In this document: positions 43,915-54,639 of the stretch, piece after piece
Layout of the letters: every line of letters starts with the position of its first letter
How positions within the stretch are numbered: the stretch's first letter is position 1
Assembly (NCBI GenBank): GCA_905178155.1
Contig: CAJINV010000006.1
Location: 3,329,459 to 3,393,458, forward strand
Length of the DNA stretch: 64,000 bases
Direction: 5' to 3'
Source: Amoebophrya sp. A120
Taxonomy: Eukaryota; Sar; Dinophyceae; Syndiniales; Amoebophryaceae
The notes under the pieces: generated by a model
What the model saw: the letters and a program-made list of their open reading frames with translations, nothing else
Told to the model about the DNA's origin: nothing
Database searches by the model: none
Position numbers and translations under genes: made by a program

Positions 43915-46900
43915 ATGCACGTCTCCCACGGCAGCAAGATGAAAAGGAAAACCGCTTGTAGTACACCTTTGGCCGACGTGGTCTCGCACTTCTTGCCGAC
44001 AGCCTCCTGCTTGGTGTTTTCGTTTTCCTCCCTGGGACGATTGAGGTTCTTGTCGCTGCTCTCTACTACCGCAATTCTCCTCACCTGCTTCATGAGAACA
44101 ACCGACGCGACCCGAGTCGACTTCCAGAAACTCAGTGGCGAAACGATTTTAAGTATCGACTCCACGAGCGCGGACTTTCCCTGGAACAAAGACTTGCAAA
44201 CACTGGAAGACGTCGTGAAGCAAGCGAATCCATCACTATTCCACTCCGAGCACCAGAAACCAGAGTTTTTCTACAAGAATCAGAAATTGAACAAGAGTCT
44301 CATCACGGTTGGTGAATTCGTTTCGTTTGTGGAGCAGGAAGAAGATGAAAACCGAGAGAAGAGGGACCACGACTACACCGGGAAAGTAGACAAGCACCAC
44401 AGAGACAGTACTATCACCGCCGTCATTGCCGTGTACAAGCAACTCCGCACTTTCGCCGACTTTCTCATGTTAGTGGAACAGGACCCGGAAAAAGAGCTGT
44501 TCGCCAATGTCACGAGGGATCTGATGCGATTGCCGTTTGAGCAACTTGGCATGGAAAATGATGATGCAGATGATGATGAAGAAGTCTTCACTCTGACGCC
44601 AAGAAAAAACGCCCCCATGTTTCTCCAGCGGGTGTGGCAGTTGAGGAAGAATCACGCAGCGTTGATGTCCAGTGGCAGCGCGACGAGTAGCCCTAGTAGC
44701 ACATCAGGCGGAATAAAACCCACGTCTCCATCCTCGCCAACAAAGTCGAAGAGGAAGAGGTCATTTTCTGTCGCACGGAAAAAATTTCAAAACGCGGAAG
44801 AATTCGCGGACCAGCTGGACCGGGATTTTCTCACCCCATCCCACCAGCAGAGACTCTACTCCTGCGCAAGTAGAGCTGTGGTCCCTTCTCTTGTTGACCA
44901 TGCATGTGGTCCAGAAGTTCATCACCTTCCAGCGCCGCCGGTTATCCAGCGGTACTTTGCTGCCAAGGCGAAAGCTCTGGCGAAGGCAGGGAGCGGGCTG
45001 CTGCTGCCACATAATGTTCATCATGCTCCTGGGCCTGGGGATGATGCTGGAACGAGCGCAAGAAGCTGCAGCGGCGCATCTTCGTCGTCCTCTCTTGCTC
45101 TTGGTTCGACCCCACTGGCTGCGGGTTTGTCCTCATCTAGTACGGGGGCCCTCCAGGTTAATAGTTCTGTTAGACCGTCCGTCGTCCCTATCCCTGCCCC
45201 AATGACGAAGTACTTCGCTGCCCGCCGTTCTGCCGAGGCGGCGCTAGTGCGGGCGGGAGGTAGTAGTACTAGCAGGACGAGTTTTTCTATGAGGAGAACA
45301 AGTGCGACGTCGAGAAGTTGTACGAGGACGGGTACTAGTCATGATAGTACCTCCGCGAGGACACCAGCCAGGCGGTCTGCATCTTCCTCTTCCTCTTCTC
45401 TCACCGGGCTACGTGGAAGCCACCGTGCTGTTGCGGCGGCCACTACAGGAGGTAGAACATCAGGAGCAGCTGCTTCGAGCGGCCCTCTGCACGAGCCTCT
45501 CGCGGGTGGTGCTGGTCGTGTTGCACCGCCGTTCTCTTCACGGGTTCCTCGTCTTCCAGGCAGAAGTAGTACAGGAACGCCGGGGGCAGGAGTTGATGTT
45601 CGTGGTCCTCTCGCAGGGTCAACATCTTCTTCCGCCTCACTTCGCCTGTCGAGCTGCAGAAGAAGCTCTACTACACCAGCCGCCGACCCAAGAACCTCCT
45701 CCTCCTCCTCCTCCCCGAAGAAGGTGGACATCAAGCGGATGGTCGGAATCTACGAAACGAAATACCAAAAGCCTTTCACGTGGCTGGCAGAGTTTTTCCC
45801 GCGTTCCCGGGCAAACGTTGGGCTAAAGTTCAAATCTCTGAAAACCAGCTTGGAGGCGAGAAGCATAGGACGTCGTCGACTCTCGTCGTGCAGCTCCGGC
45901 GCATCTTCAACCCATGCAGTTGCCGGCAAACCCAAACCTGGCTGTGCAGGCGCAACAACTTCGTCTTGTTCGAGTGGAAGTGGTAGCAGTTCTTGTCAGG
46001 ACCCAGCACTGTCAGAAGCTACCATGAGCAGCTGCCCTACACCACGACCAACAGCAGTTCCAGGTCGTCGACGTGCTGAGTCGTTTCATCAACCACCCGG
46101 TGGTCAGGATGACCTCCAACCGACGGCGACCACGACGTCTGCACCACCGTCAAGCGTCGAATCTTCTGTGCCACATGATGAAGCAGTGGACCAACTCGCC
46201 CAGCTCGCGGGGAAAGAAGACGTGAAGATCGGCAACCTGCCCGAACACATTCTGGACACGCTGGACAGTTACATTACTGGAAGAAACAGTATGGGCACGC
46301 GTGGTCCTGGTCTTGCTCGTCGACGTCCCTTATTGAACTTCGGCTGCGTCCGTTACGACCACAACCAGACCTACAAAATCACCATAGTCTACTTCCTCTT
46401 TGCGGAAACCAAGCCCCTAGCGGAGCAAATTTGCTACGAAATTTCCAGTCCGGCTTCGTGGACCGATTCGGAGCGGCGGCTCGCGGACGGTATCAAATGT
46501 AAAAATGTCTGGGTCTGGAAGATTCTGAGACTTGTCGCGCACGGTTTGCATGAGCCATGATGTCTGTGATGCATGCCCTAGCATCAGAGGTTTTTTGAGG
46601 GATTTTTGATGCCTATTCTGCATGACAAATGCCCTTCCCGCGTAGCAAAAATCAGAATCCTTTTGCTGCTTATGCAACACAAATTCTTTAGACATCCAAA
46701 TGCAGCATCACAAGTTGCATTCTTCCAGACCCAGACACTTTCGCACTTGATAGACGGACGGGTCCTACAAATCGCGTTTAACTTGGACCGGAACGGGGGG
46801 CTTCGTGCGCGGGCGAGGAACAAGCAGAGTTCTTCTGAGTTGTACGGGATCGAATTCGCAATGCGGATTCCGAGAGAAGAAGCAGCGGAGATGCGGTATG

Positions 46901-47313
46901 AAGGGGCTTCTTTTGACAGTGAAGATGAGCAACATGACAAACAAGTAGATGAGCAGGAGGCTGAAGGAGCTGCACAGGAGGTAGAAAAAACAGCCCGAGA
47001 AGCTGCTGCTCCTGCTCCTGCTGTCCTGGTGCAGCAGCAGCAGCAGCCCCCTGTTGCACCTGCTGCACCGCCAGCGCAGGCTGCTCTACTACCTCAAGCA
47101 GACGACACTTCTTCTACGGTAGCCGACAAGTTCGACCAGCTGCGTCGTCCCTTTGACATCGACGCCGTGATGAACGGCCAGGACCCGCCGGAGCCACGGT
47201 ACGGCGTTGTGCGATTGAAGTTGCACAAGGATACCAGTGTGGGTACGACGAAAATGAGAGCAAGTGGGCTCACGCAGTTCCTCTCGCCGGAAGGAAACTA
47301 TTTCGCGGTGTAG
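43915..47313 (+). CDS. Signal-peptide protein of a tandem paralogous family, copy A
   Basis: Two exons (43915-46490, 46758-47313) around one F5 introner element give 1,043 residues; the second in-frame ATG at 43939 is an alternative start. A hydrophobic segment (RFLSLLSTTAILLTCF) sits before RVDFQKLSGETILSID, the same position as in the 50117 paralogue, so the protein is probably secreted or membrane-anchored. Blocks shared with the paralogue, in order: FxKLSGETxLSID; EFFPRSRANVGLKFK; KEDVKIGNLPEHILD; LNFGCVRYD; VYFLFAETKPLAEQICYE; RLADGRVLQIAFNLD; LYGIEFAMRIPREEA; KFDQLRRPFDIDAVM; PEPRYGVVRLKLHK. The middle (residues about 230-620) is a Ser/Arg/Ala-rich linker. No known domain recognised. 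A CAG run encodes a short polyQ near 47030. Confidence 0.85.
46491..46752 (+). mobile_element. Introner element F5, forward; absent from the paralogue
   Basis: TSD GACGG/GACGG. Ends TATCAAATGT and GCACTTGATA. It splits RLADG/RVLQIAF; the homologous RLDDGRILQIRF in the 50117 gene is uninterrupted. Confidence 0.95.
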
Positions 47314-49136
47314 GAGTAGAAAAATCCGTGGTATTAACCGAGTACAAAGATTCGACCCCTACAACTTGAAGCCGCTTGAAGAAGCTCGACTCGTCTTTTA
47401 TTTACTTACCCGGATCGGCAGTCTTCGGCACGTGGGCACAACATCCACCCTGTCGGGGGATTATAATTTGCACTTTTATTTAGTATCGGCAGCTGCAGCA
47501 ACTTCCACTTCAGCATTGAAGCAGTACGCCGGTCGTGATGCAACCATAGAGATAAGTACAGTAGTGAACATAATATCCTGATGCATTTATTTTATATTTT
47601 GTGCCTGCTTGCAGCATTTCTCCTTCTTGCACGCAATTAAACACATTACCTGTGCATATTAGAATCCTGTGCCACTGTTGGCATCAGCGGCAGCACTGTT
47701 GCCTCTGACCACTAGTGCATCTGAATTAGAAGTATCTCCCACCATTGCAAAAGGTGTGCTGCAACCAAATTCATCAAACGATAACGCATGATTTGCATCC
47801 TAGTTGCACATAGATTTTCAAGGTTTCCGCCTCTCTCTATCACATAAATGATCTTTTTACCACATAATACGCAGCGGCCTGCTAGCAGGTCGAGGCTGGC
47901 ATGCGTGGCTTGTAACTCCAAGCTCGTCAGAAGGAACTACTCCAATAGAAACTTATTGAAGCTGCACTAGGAGCTTCATTTTTCATCAACTCAAGCTGCA
48001 CAGAAATTTGCTATACGCAAGAAAGTAGATGAGCCCTGAAGTAAGTAACATTTTTTTTCTAGCGCTGCGCGATTGTTTTTCGATTCGATTCTTGCTGAAG
48101 TGCTAGAAGCTGCTGAATTTTTGTAGCAACAGCGGAATCGTTTAAAGTCATGAGCTTCTTAAAAGTTGAAAAGTTTTTACACATAAAAGTATGTTGCAGT
48201 AGTACTTCTAGTCTTGCACTATTCATTCGGAAAAGGTAAAGCTTCATCCCTGTAGGGGTGCATGTGCTCGTCGTGTTTCACGACCTCTTCCCCCTTTGCC
48301 GTTCTTCTCGTTTGAATGTGGGCCTCGGTACTAAGAAGTATCTTCTTCGCTCGTAGTGTAGGTTGCGACTGCGTCGATCCACTTCCACCTCCACCAACGG
48401 GCTATTAAGAAGTTACAGCTTGTTCACTATGACAATGAGAATGGCCACATTTATTTCTCAGGAGACCAAGGAATAGAAAATTGCGATCCATCGCAAGAAC
48501 GATGGACGAAGATGTAAGTTGAGAGTGAAAAATCTTGATCTTCGAGATGATCACGGCTTTAATGGATGCCACAAGCGATCAGAAGTGAAAGGGAAAAGTA
48601 GGTCGAAAAAAAAAAGCGAGATCACTGATCACCCCGCACGAAAGAAGATTCCGATGCAGTTACAAATCAGATCCCAATTTTTTTGCAGGAAGCAAGTATT
48701 CTTTCGAGGAGAATCGGTTTATTCTTTGCAGTTTTGGAACAATACGAAGAGAAACGTCGCTAATCACCTCTCAACATCAGGAGATTATGATTATCAATCT
48801 GTCACTGACTTCATATCGTATTTCTTGTGGCATCTTCTGCTAAAATTCAAACTTCTCTCTGGGACTTTACGAACAATCCATTGTAAGACTAAGACTGGAG
48901 ATATCGACATCAGGGAAAGAAGAAAGAGAGATCAAGATGGACTTTTTTTAGGGCCTTGAACATTTGATGCCATGCCCAGGCACGACAAGAAAGAATAAAG
49001 AAAGACGAAGACTAACAAATTGAGATTGACCGCCACGACGTAATATAATATCTTCGAAGAACCATAATTTTTACCTCAAGAGCAGCATCTTCCTACGTCA
49101 ATTTCGTCGTGTCCAGCTTCACAACAAAAAAGAAAA
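47314..49136 (+). other. Intergenic region with degenerate 1-kb-spaced repeat
   Basis: No gene called. 48261-48293 (around GTGCTCGTCGTG) and 48650-48677 (around TTACAAATCAGATCCCA) recur at 49335-49367 and 49598-49625. This marks an old duplication that also produced the truncated paralogue at 49137. Confidence 0.65.
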
Positions 49137-49335
49137 ATGTTGCTGTCTTCCCGCTTTTCCGTGAAGATCTTTTGTCTGCTATCCTGGGGCGCCAGTGAAT
49201 TTACGGCTGCGACGGAGATCGCTTTCAAGCTATTGAGCGGGGACACCCTGCTAACCATTGACAGTGCTATCGCGAGAAAAAAGTGTTACAGTAACACATT
49301 TGTTGGGGTTTCTGCATCACAAATTTTCTCTGTGT
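49137..49335 (+). pseudogene. Truncated third copy of the tandem secreted-protein family
   Basis: The ATG at 49137 opens a leader like those of the two paralogues (MLLSSRFSVKIFCLLSWGAS) followed by the family signature IAFKLLSGDTLLTIDSA. Right after this the homology stops at TATCGCGAGAAAAAAG, which matches the left end of F7 introner elements, and about 60 bp later the sequence becomes repeat shared with 48261. The frame runs on to 49565 without family similarity. So only the first exon and half of an introner element survive. Confidence 0.7.
49268..49330 (+). mobile_element. Left half of an F7 introner element (relic)
   Basis: TATCGCGAGAAAAAAGTG followed by GTTACAGTAACAC and GCATCACAAATTTTC matches the left half of F7 elements such as 59123. 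No right end is present before sequence shared with 48261 begins. Confidence 0.65.
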
Positions 49336-50116
49336 ATGTGCTCGTCGTGTTCCACGACCTCTTCCCCGTGGGCCTGAGGTGCACTAGGAAACTGCGAGGA
49401 CTCGCAAGACCGAAAAATTTGATCTCGAGATGTATGTTGAACAAAGTGGCTTTAGATTTTCCACGACGAGATCACGCTTTTATTGTCAAAAGCGATCAGA
49501 AAAAAGAGAAAACCACAAGCGAGCGTCAGAAACAAATGACAAGAAGGTCCGAAAATCAAAAATGAGCAAGATCTTCACTCGCCGCACGAATTGATGTTCC
49601 GACGCAGTTACAAATCAGATCCCAAATCATGCAAATTTTCTGCAGGACGCTTGGGAAACAGCTTCTCGCTCTCGGTGCAGCAATCTTTATTTGTGCGGAT
49701 GCGGTTTTTGAACAATACAAAAAAAACAAAGCTCTTGCTATTGAGCCATGCCCAGCATCGGACCCTTGACAAATGCTCGTTGTCGTTGTCCTCAAAAAAT
49801 GTTTCGTCCCCCTCGCCGAAACAGTATCTACTTCTCATGGAGCTTCTAGTTGTGTTGCAACGGTACTATTACGAGGTCGTGGCCTCTTCATTCGTCGTAC
49901 TTCCTACAACCTCTCAACAGGAAATTACCAAGGAGCTGTCAGTGCATTATTTTCGTACTTGTCGATATATGGAGTCCGAGTCCATTTGTCTAAAAGTACC
50001 AAAACCAAATTGACCACCACGACGTAAAATCATATACTGAAGAACCACGACTACCCACAGCAGCTTCCTACCGCTACCCTATTTCCATTGCATACAGCTT
50101 CATCAAAAAAAAAACA
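49336..50116 (+). other. Second copy of the degenerate intergenic repeat
   Basis: Collinear but diverged with about 48261-48760; it leads directly into the 5' flank of the 50117 gene. Frames inside it are short and unsupported. Confidence 0.6.
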
Positions 50117-52516
50117 ATGTTTCCCTCGTTCCGCTGCTCAGTAGGTTTTTTCCTGCTATCCCTGGTGGTCGCCTGCGAGTTCATTATTGCGACGAAAATC
50201 GATTTCAAACTATTGACCGGGCGCACCGTGCTGACGATTGATACGAAAGAGGAATTCGAAGATCCACACGTCGCAGCTGTGGCCACCCATGATTACCGTC
50301 CCCTGTCCTCATACCTGCGTGAAAAGCTCCCAGGGGAGTTTTTTGACAACGTAAACAGCAACAGAAAGCCGGAAGTTTTCTACAAGCTCCAGAAGTTAGA
50401 TCTGGAAACGACCACAGTGTCCGACCTGGTCAAAGCCGTGGAGTGCGACAAGCTTGCTTGTTTCACCCATCGCGCTAGTCGTGGTGGTCGTGCAGGAGAT
50501 CATCATGATGCCCACGACGGCTCGAGGAAAGCCGTCGTTGAGGAACAAAAGCAAGAAGATTTTCACGAGGATCTTTGCAGCGCCACCGTGAACATCACCT
50601 TTGTGGAAAAATCCATCGCGGATTTTCTTTTCGCAGTTGCGAAAAACCCGGTGAAGGAATTGTTCGCTGGTGGAAAGGTGAATTTTTCGCAACCGAGTAT
50701 CAGATTTGACCTCCGAAAACTGCTGGTCGACGTACTTCCGGTTGTGGATAAAGTTAAAGTGCCGGCAGATGCTGAGCAGGAAGGCGAAGGTCGTCGTGGG
50801 CTGCAACAGAAGCAAGAACGGCCCCAAGAGCTGCAGCTGCCGTTGTTTTTGCAGAACTTGGTAACTTACCGGAGAAGCGGGCTGGAGAAAGAGGAATCGG
50901 AAAGAATTAGAGCAGCTTCACTACAGGGAGACGACCACGAAGAAAACGCTGAGGAACTACGGAGGAATGACAACGCACAGAAGCTCGCCGAACAATTCGA
51001 CAAAGACTTCTTGCTGCCGTTGCAGGAAAGCGCTTTTGGTACAACTCCGGCCGCGCCGCTTCTGAGACAGGAGCCGGCGAAGTCTTCATTTCCGTCCACA
51101 CAAGCAAATGGCAGTGCAGGTCAACATCGTGCTATCGCGGTACTAGGGGAACAGCAAGAGAAAAAAGAAACAACTGTCCGGCCGCATTACTTCCTTGGCG
51201 AGTTTTACCCACGCCGCCGGGAGGATGTCGGGCTTAAGTTTAAGCAGATCTTGAGCAGCTTGATGCAGAACCACAACTCGTCGGGGAGGAAAGGAAGCAG
51301 GAAAACAAGCAGAAAGAACCCAAGCCCCGCGACAACTAGAACGTCGGCCTTGGTGCCAGGAGATCCTGCGAGTTCTTCTTTGCTCTCAAGTTCTACTTCT
51401 ATCGCCGCAGGAATAAATGTGCAGCCACAACGAAGGAGGAGGAGCACCCCATCCAAGCAGCACAGCCACAGTGATCATGAGTCCTCTGAAGCCGATAGTA
51501 CTGACAGCACGGTAGGCGACTCTTCTCTGCCGAGCTCTCCTGCCAGCACCGCAAGCAGAAATAAGGGCAGGAGGAGCAAGAGTCAGGCGGCTTCGAGAAA
51601 TGGACTACTACACGGCGCCCGCCCACCAGCTACTGTCACAGCAAGAAAGATGTTGAAAACCCTCGCCGAAAAGGAAGACGCGCACATCGGGAACTTGCCA
51701 CTACACATTCTCGATCTTCTGGAATCTGCTCTCTCCGGCGGGAGTAGCAGCACAAGTACAACTACATCGCATGCTGGGCGTCCACCTCGCCGTGAAGAAA
51801 CTTCTAAACCCTTAAACTTCGGCTGTATCCTGTACGATTCCTACCCCGGCGGCCCTCTGAGCTTCGTCTATTTCCTTTTTACCGAAACAAAGGAGCTGCA
51901 GCAGCAAATTTGCTTCGAACTTGGCGCGGATGCGTGGAAAGATCCCGAGTTTGCACGGCTCGACGACGGGAGAATCCTCCAAATCCGGTTTGATCTAGAC
52001 AAAGTCGACACGATTTACGGTCGTGTAGCGCAGCAAGTGCCGCACAGGGCCATCAGCCGTGTGGGCGGCAATCACACGCCCTACGATTTGTATGGCGTGA
52101 GCTTTACCATGCGGGTTCCGAGAGTTGAGGCGGAGGGTATGGAGTATTTTCCACCGCCGAAATTGCCGAAGACGGTGTTAACAACAGCTGCGGCGGATGG
52201 TGATGGAATTGCAAACCACGATGGTCCTCGTGGAGAAGAAGTGGAACAGGCTGGTGCAGCGCCAGCACCACAACCTCCTGCCGCTCAACAGGAGCATCAT
52301 CAGAGGACCAAAACTATGAGAACTGTACTGGAAAAATTCGACGCGCTACCAAGGCCCTTTGACCTGGACGCAGTGCTCGCCGGACAGCTGCCGGAGCCGC
52401 CACGGTACGGGATCGTGGAATTCAAAATGCAGAAAAACAACACTTTGATGAAAGTTGAAACCGCACATGGGAATACTTTGCATACTGCCCCGGAGGGCGG
52501 ATTTTTCGTGGTGTGA
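50117..52516 (+). CDS. Signal-peptide protein of a tandem paralogous family, copy B
   Basis: A single open frame of 799 residues with no intron. The N-terminus is a clear signal peptide (VGFFLLSLVVACEFIIA), followed by KIDFKLLTGRTVLTID. It matches the 43915 gene block by block: EFYPRRREDVGLKFK, KEDAHIGNLPLHILD, LNFGCILYD, VYFLFTETKELQQQICFE, RLDDGRILQIRFDLD, LYGVSFTMRVPRVEA, KFDALPRPFDLDAVL, PEPPRYGIVEFKMQK. The position filled by the introner element in copy A (between DG and R) is uninterrupted here. The linker is Ser/Arg-rich. Function unknown; with the other copy it may form a lineage-specific exported family. Confidence 0.88.
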   Translation: MFPSFRCSVGFFLLSLVVACEFIIATKIDFKLLTGRTVLTIDTKEEFEDPHVAAVATHDYRPLSSYLREKLPGEFFDNVNSNRKPEVFYKLQKLDLETTTVSDLVKAVECDKLACFTHRASRGGRAGDHHDAHDGSRKAVVEEQKQEDFHEDLCSATVNITFVEKSIADFLFAVAKNPVKELFAGGKVNFSQPSIRFDLRKLLVDVLPVVDKVKVPADAEQEGEGRRGLQQKQERPQELQLPLFLQNLVTYRRSGLEKEESERIRAASLQGDDHEENAEELRRNDNAQKLAEQFDKDFLLPLQESAFGTTPAAPLLRQEPAKSSFPSTQANGSAGQHRAIAVLGEQQEKKETTVRPHYFLGEFYPRRREDVGLKFKQILSSLMQNHNSSGRKGSRKTSRKNPSPATTRTSALVPGDPASSSLLSSSTSIAAGINVQPQRRRRSTPSKQHSHSDHESSEADSTDSTVGDSSLPSSPASTASRNKGRRSKSQAASRNGLLHGARPPATVTARKMLKTLAEKEDAHIGNLPLHILDLLESALSGGSSSTSTTTSHAGRPPRREETSKPLNFGCILYDSYPGGPLSFVYFLFTETKELQQQICFELGADAWKDPEFARLDDGRILQIRFDLDKVDTIYGRVAQQVPHRAISRVGGNHTPYDLYGVSFTMRVPRVEAEGMEYFPPPKLPKTVLTTAAADGDGIANHDGPRGEEVEQAGAAPAPQPPAAQQEHHQRTKTMRTVLEKFDALPRPFDLDAVLAGQLPEPPRYGIVEFKMQKNNTLMKVETAHGNTLHTAPEGGFFVV

Positions 52517-53991
52517 TAGAAAAGCGATAGGTAGAAAAGTCCCAGTACGAAGCGAATAGAAGTATGAATATACCTCTACTTTGTGGTGACCAAAGACAAG
52601 AGATCGGCTCGTAATATGTCCTCCTCGTTACTAGAAGTACTACAAACTGGAACGACCCGAATTATACCGCAGCTGCTTCTCGATGAAGAATTCTGCATCT
52701 TCTGCTTCCATGCATGAATTAAGTGTGGCCCACTACAGAGCCTTTATTTACGCGCGTGCAGCTAAGTAGTATTGCACTCAATTAAAAATGAAGAACAGAA
52801 AGACCGCAAGAACGAAAAAACTCTCAAAATAGACACGTCTCGCTGACCAGTTTAGTTTGCTGCAAGACAAGCCATCAGAGCTGGGGCATCATGCACCACT
52901 GCAAGGACTGCACGAAATTCAAACATAAATTCGAGAATGGAATTGGTTTCGATAGTAAGTTAAGTTAAGTATTTTTGCTCGTCGAAAGTCGTTTCTCCGA
53001 TTTTTGGTTAGGCCAGCTGCTCGTGCTGCATATTGCATATTATCGCATCTAGTAGTTTTTTAGTCAGGCTTAGGTGAGGTCGCACTCCCATTTTCCACAT
53101 CATCTAGATTTGTTGTCGACGCAAGATGTACATGAACAGCATTGAATGTTGAATGATTTTTCCATCCAGTGATGACGGTCGAGCCTCACTCGCCGCTCCT
53201 TAATTTTACCTGTAAAAATGCATCGAAGACTGACAATGACAAATAAATGATATTGATCATAATCGTCCTGCAAGTACCCGCTTTGTTGACGATGCGAAAC
53301 CGTCTTCGCAGCTTCATCCGCGGATTCTGAGTCCCCATCTGCATTGGCTTCTTGCCAGGAAAAGAATGATACGCGATTTTGCTCTTCTTCTACTAGGCAA
53401 ATCGCCACCTCAAAACAAGTCGAATAATTTGACGAGAATGTAATTTCAATTTGATCAGTGGTCGTCTCTCGACGTCGTCGTCGAACCTGTGTCTTCATGA
53501 AGAGACGGGAAGATCTTCCATGTTGAAGCCTTTTTTTGCGCGGAAAATTTCCACATGTGGCCGCACTCGGATCGAGTCACGAGATCATGACCTTGATCTA
53601 CATTTTCATGCAAATGAACTTCTCACCTCACAAGAAACTCAGAATGTCGACGCGTTCAAAATTTTGTTCTTCACTAGCAAGATCTGGATCCAGATAGAAG
53701 ATGTCAGGTGGAACAAGCGATCTTAGTAGAACCAACGCGCAATTGGTATTGTATGTCGATGGACAGCAAGGGCAGCCTCGACTCACCGCGAGTGCTGTGT
53801 CACCGTAACGATTTCTAGTCGCGTTGCATTTTTTGGAAACATCGGAACAGGTGAAACAGAAACTCAAGGTAACGGCTACTTTATGAAACGTAGTTTGTAG
53901 TTGTTCCCCTATCTATGCAGCATAAGTGTACTTTTGATCATCTGATGATTCCCCTATAATCAGCATAAACGACCACATCAAAAATAGTACC
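52517..53991 (+). other. Intergenic region
   Basis: About 1.5 kb of AT-rich sequence between co-directional genes. Short frames on either strand (for example 53100-53498 minus) carry no recognisable motif. Confidence 0.5.
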
Positions 53992-54639
53992 ATGGTGAAG
54001 TTCCTGCGACACCAAGACCCCAGTCAGCGGAAGTACAAGACGGTGCTCCGGGCTGCAGGAGGAACTACTAGTACGTCAGGGAGTACCGAAAATAACGGAA
54101 AAAAAAGCAGGACGACAGCGACACAGCAGCTCCAGGGCGGTGGAAAAAGCGGCAAAGTACCAGCCAGCGCGGGCACCAAAAAAGCTTCGGTAATACAAGC
54201 AGAAAACCGTGGAAACAAGAAGATGAAGAGCAGAAAGAACTCCGCGGGCACTGAGACTGACAGTGACGCAGAAGATTCCGATGTAGAAGAGCAGCGCAAA
54301 GCGGACCAGGCGGAAAAAGTCCGGCAACAAAACCGCAAGACCAACAAGGAAATCGAGAAGCAAATCCGCGAAGAGGAGCACAGAAAACAGTTTGCGCGGA
54401 AAAAACAGTTCTCACGCCAACAAGAATTGCAGTTCCAGCAAGATGCGGCTGATAAAACGATCGAGTTGGCGAAGAAAACGCACAAAAATCCTTTGAACGA
54501 CGGCATTGACGAAAGCTTACTTCCGAAGCACATCCGAGACAAGCGGCAGCAGAAGGCGAAATGGCGACCGGAGGAGGAGAGAAGGAGTGAAAAGGGATTG
54601 GCCTTGATGGCCAAGTGCCTGAAGATGGCTTACAAGTAG
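53992..54639 (+). CDS. Small Lys-rich coiled-coil protein, unrecognised
   Basis: An intronless frame of 215 residues starting ATGGTGAAGTTC. Residues 20-75 are Gly/Thr/Lys-rich and disordered, 80-95 acidic with Ser (TDSDAEDSDVEEQ), and 95-165 a highly charged helix likely to form a coiled coil (KVRQQNRKTNKEIEKQIREE). The C-terminus is basic (HIRDKRQQKAKWRPEEERR). The composition resembles nuclear or nucleolar RNA-associated proteins, but no family is recognised. Codon usage is like the neighbouring genes. Confidence 0.8.
   Translation: MVKFLRHQDPSQRKYKTVLRAAGGTTSTSGSTENNGKKSRTTATQQLQGGGKSGKVPASAGTKKASVIQAENRGNKKMKSRKNSAGTETDSDAEDSDVEEQRKADQAEKVRQQNRKTNKEIEKQIREEEHRKQFARKKQFSRQQELQFQQDAADKTIELAKKTHKNPLNDGIDESLLPKHIRDKRQQKAKWRPEEERRSEKGLALMAKCLKMAYK

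Noticed and set aside
48519-49565. Two intergenic frames (48519-48959 and 49137-49565)
   Set aside because: Both lie in the degenerate repeat between paralogues and their proteins are not conserved with each other. Only the first 45 or so residues after 49137 match a gene family.
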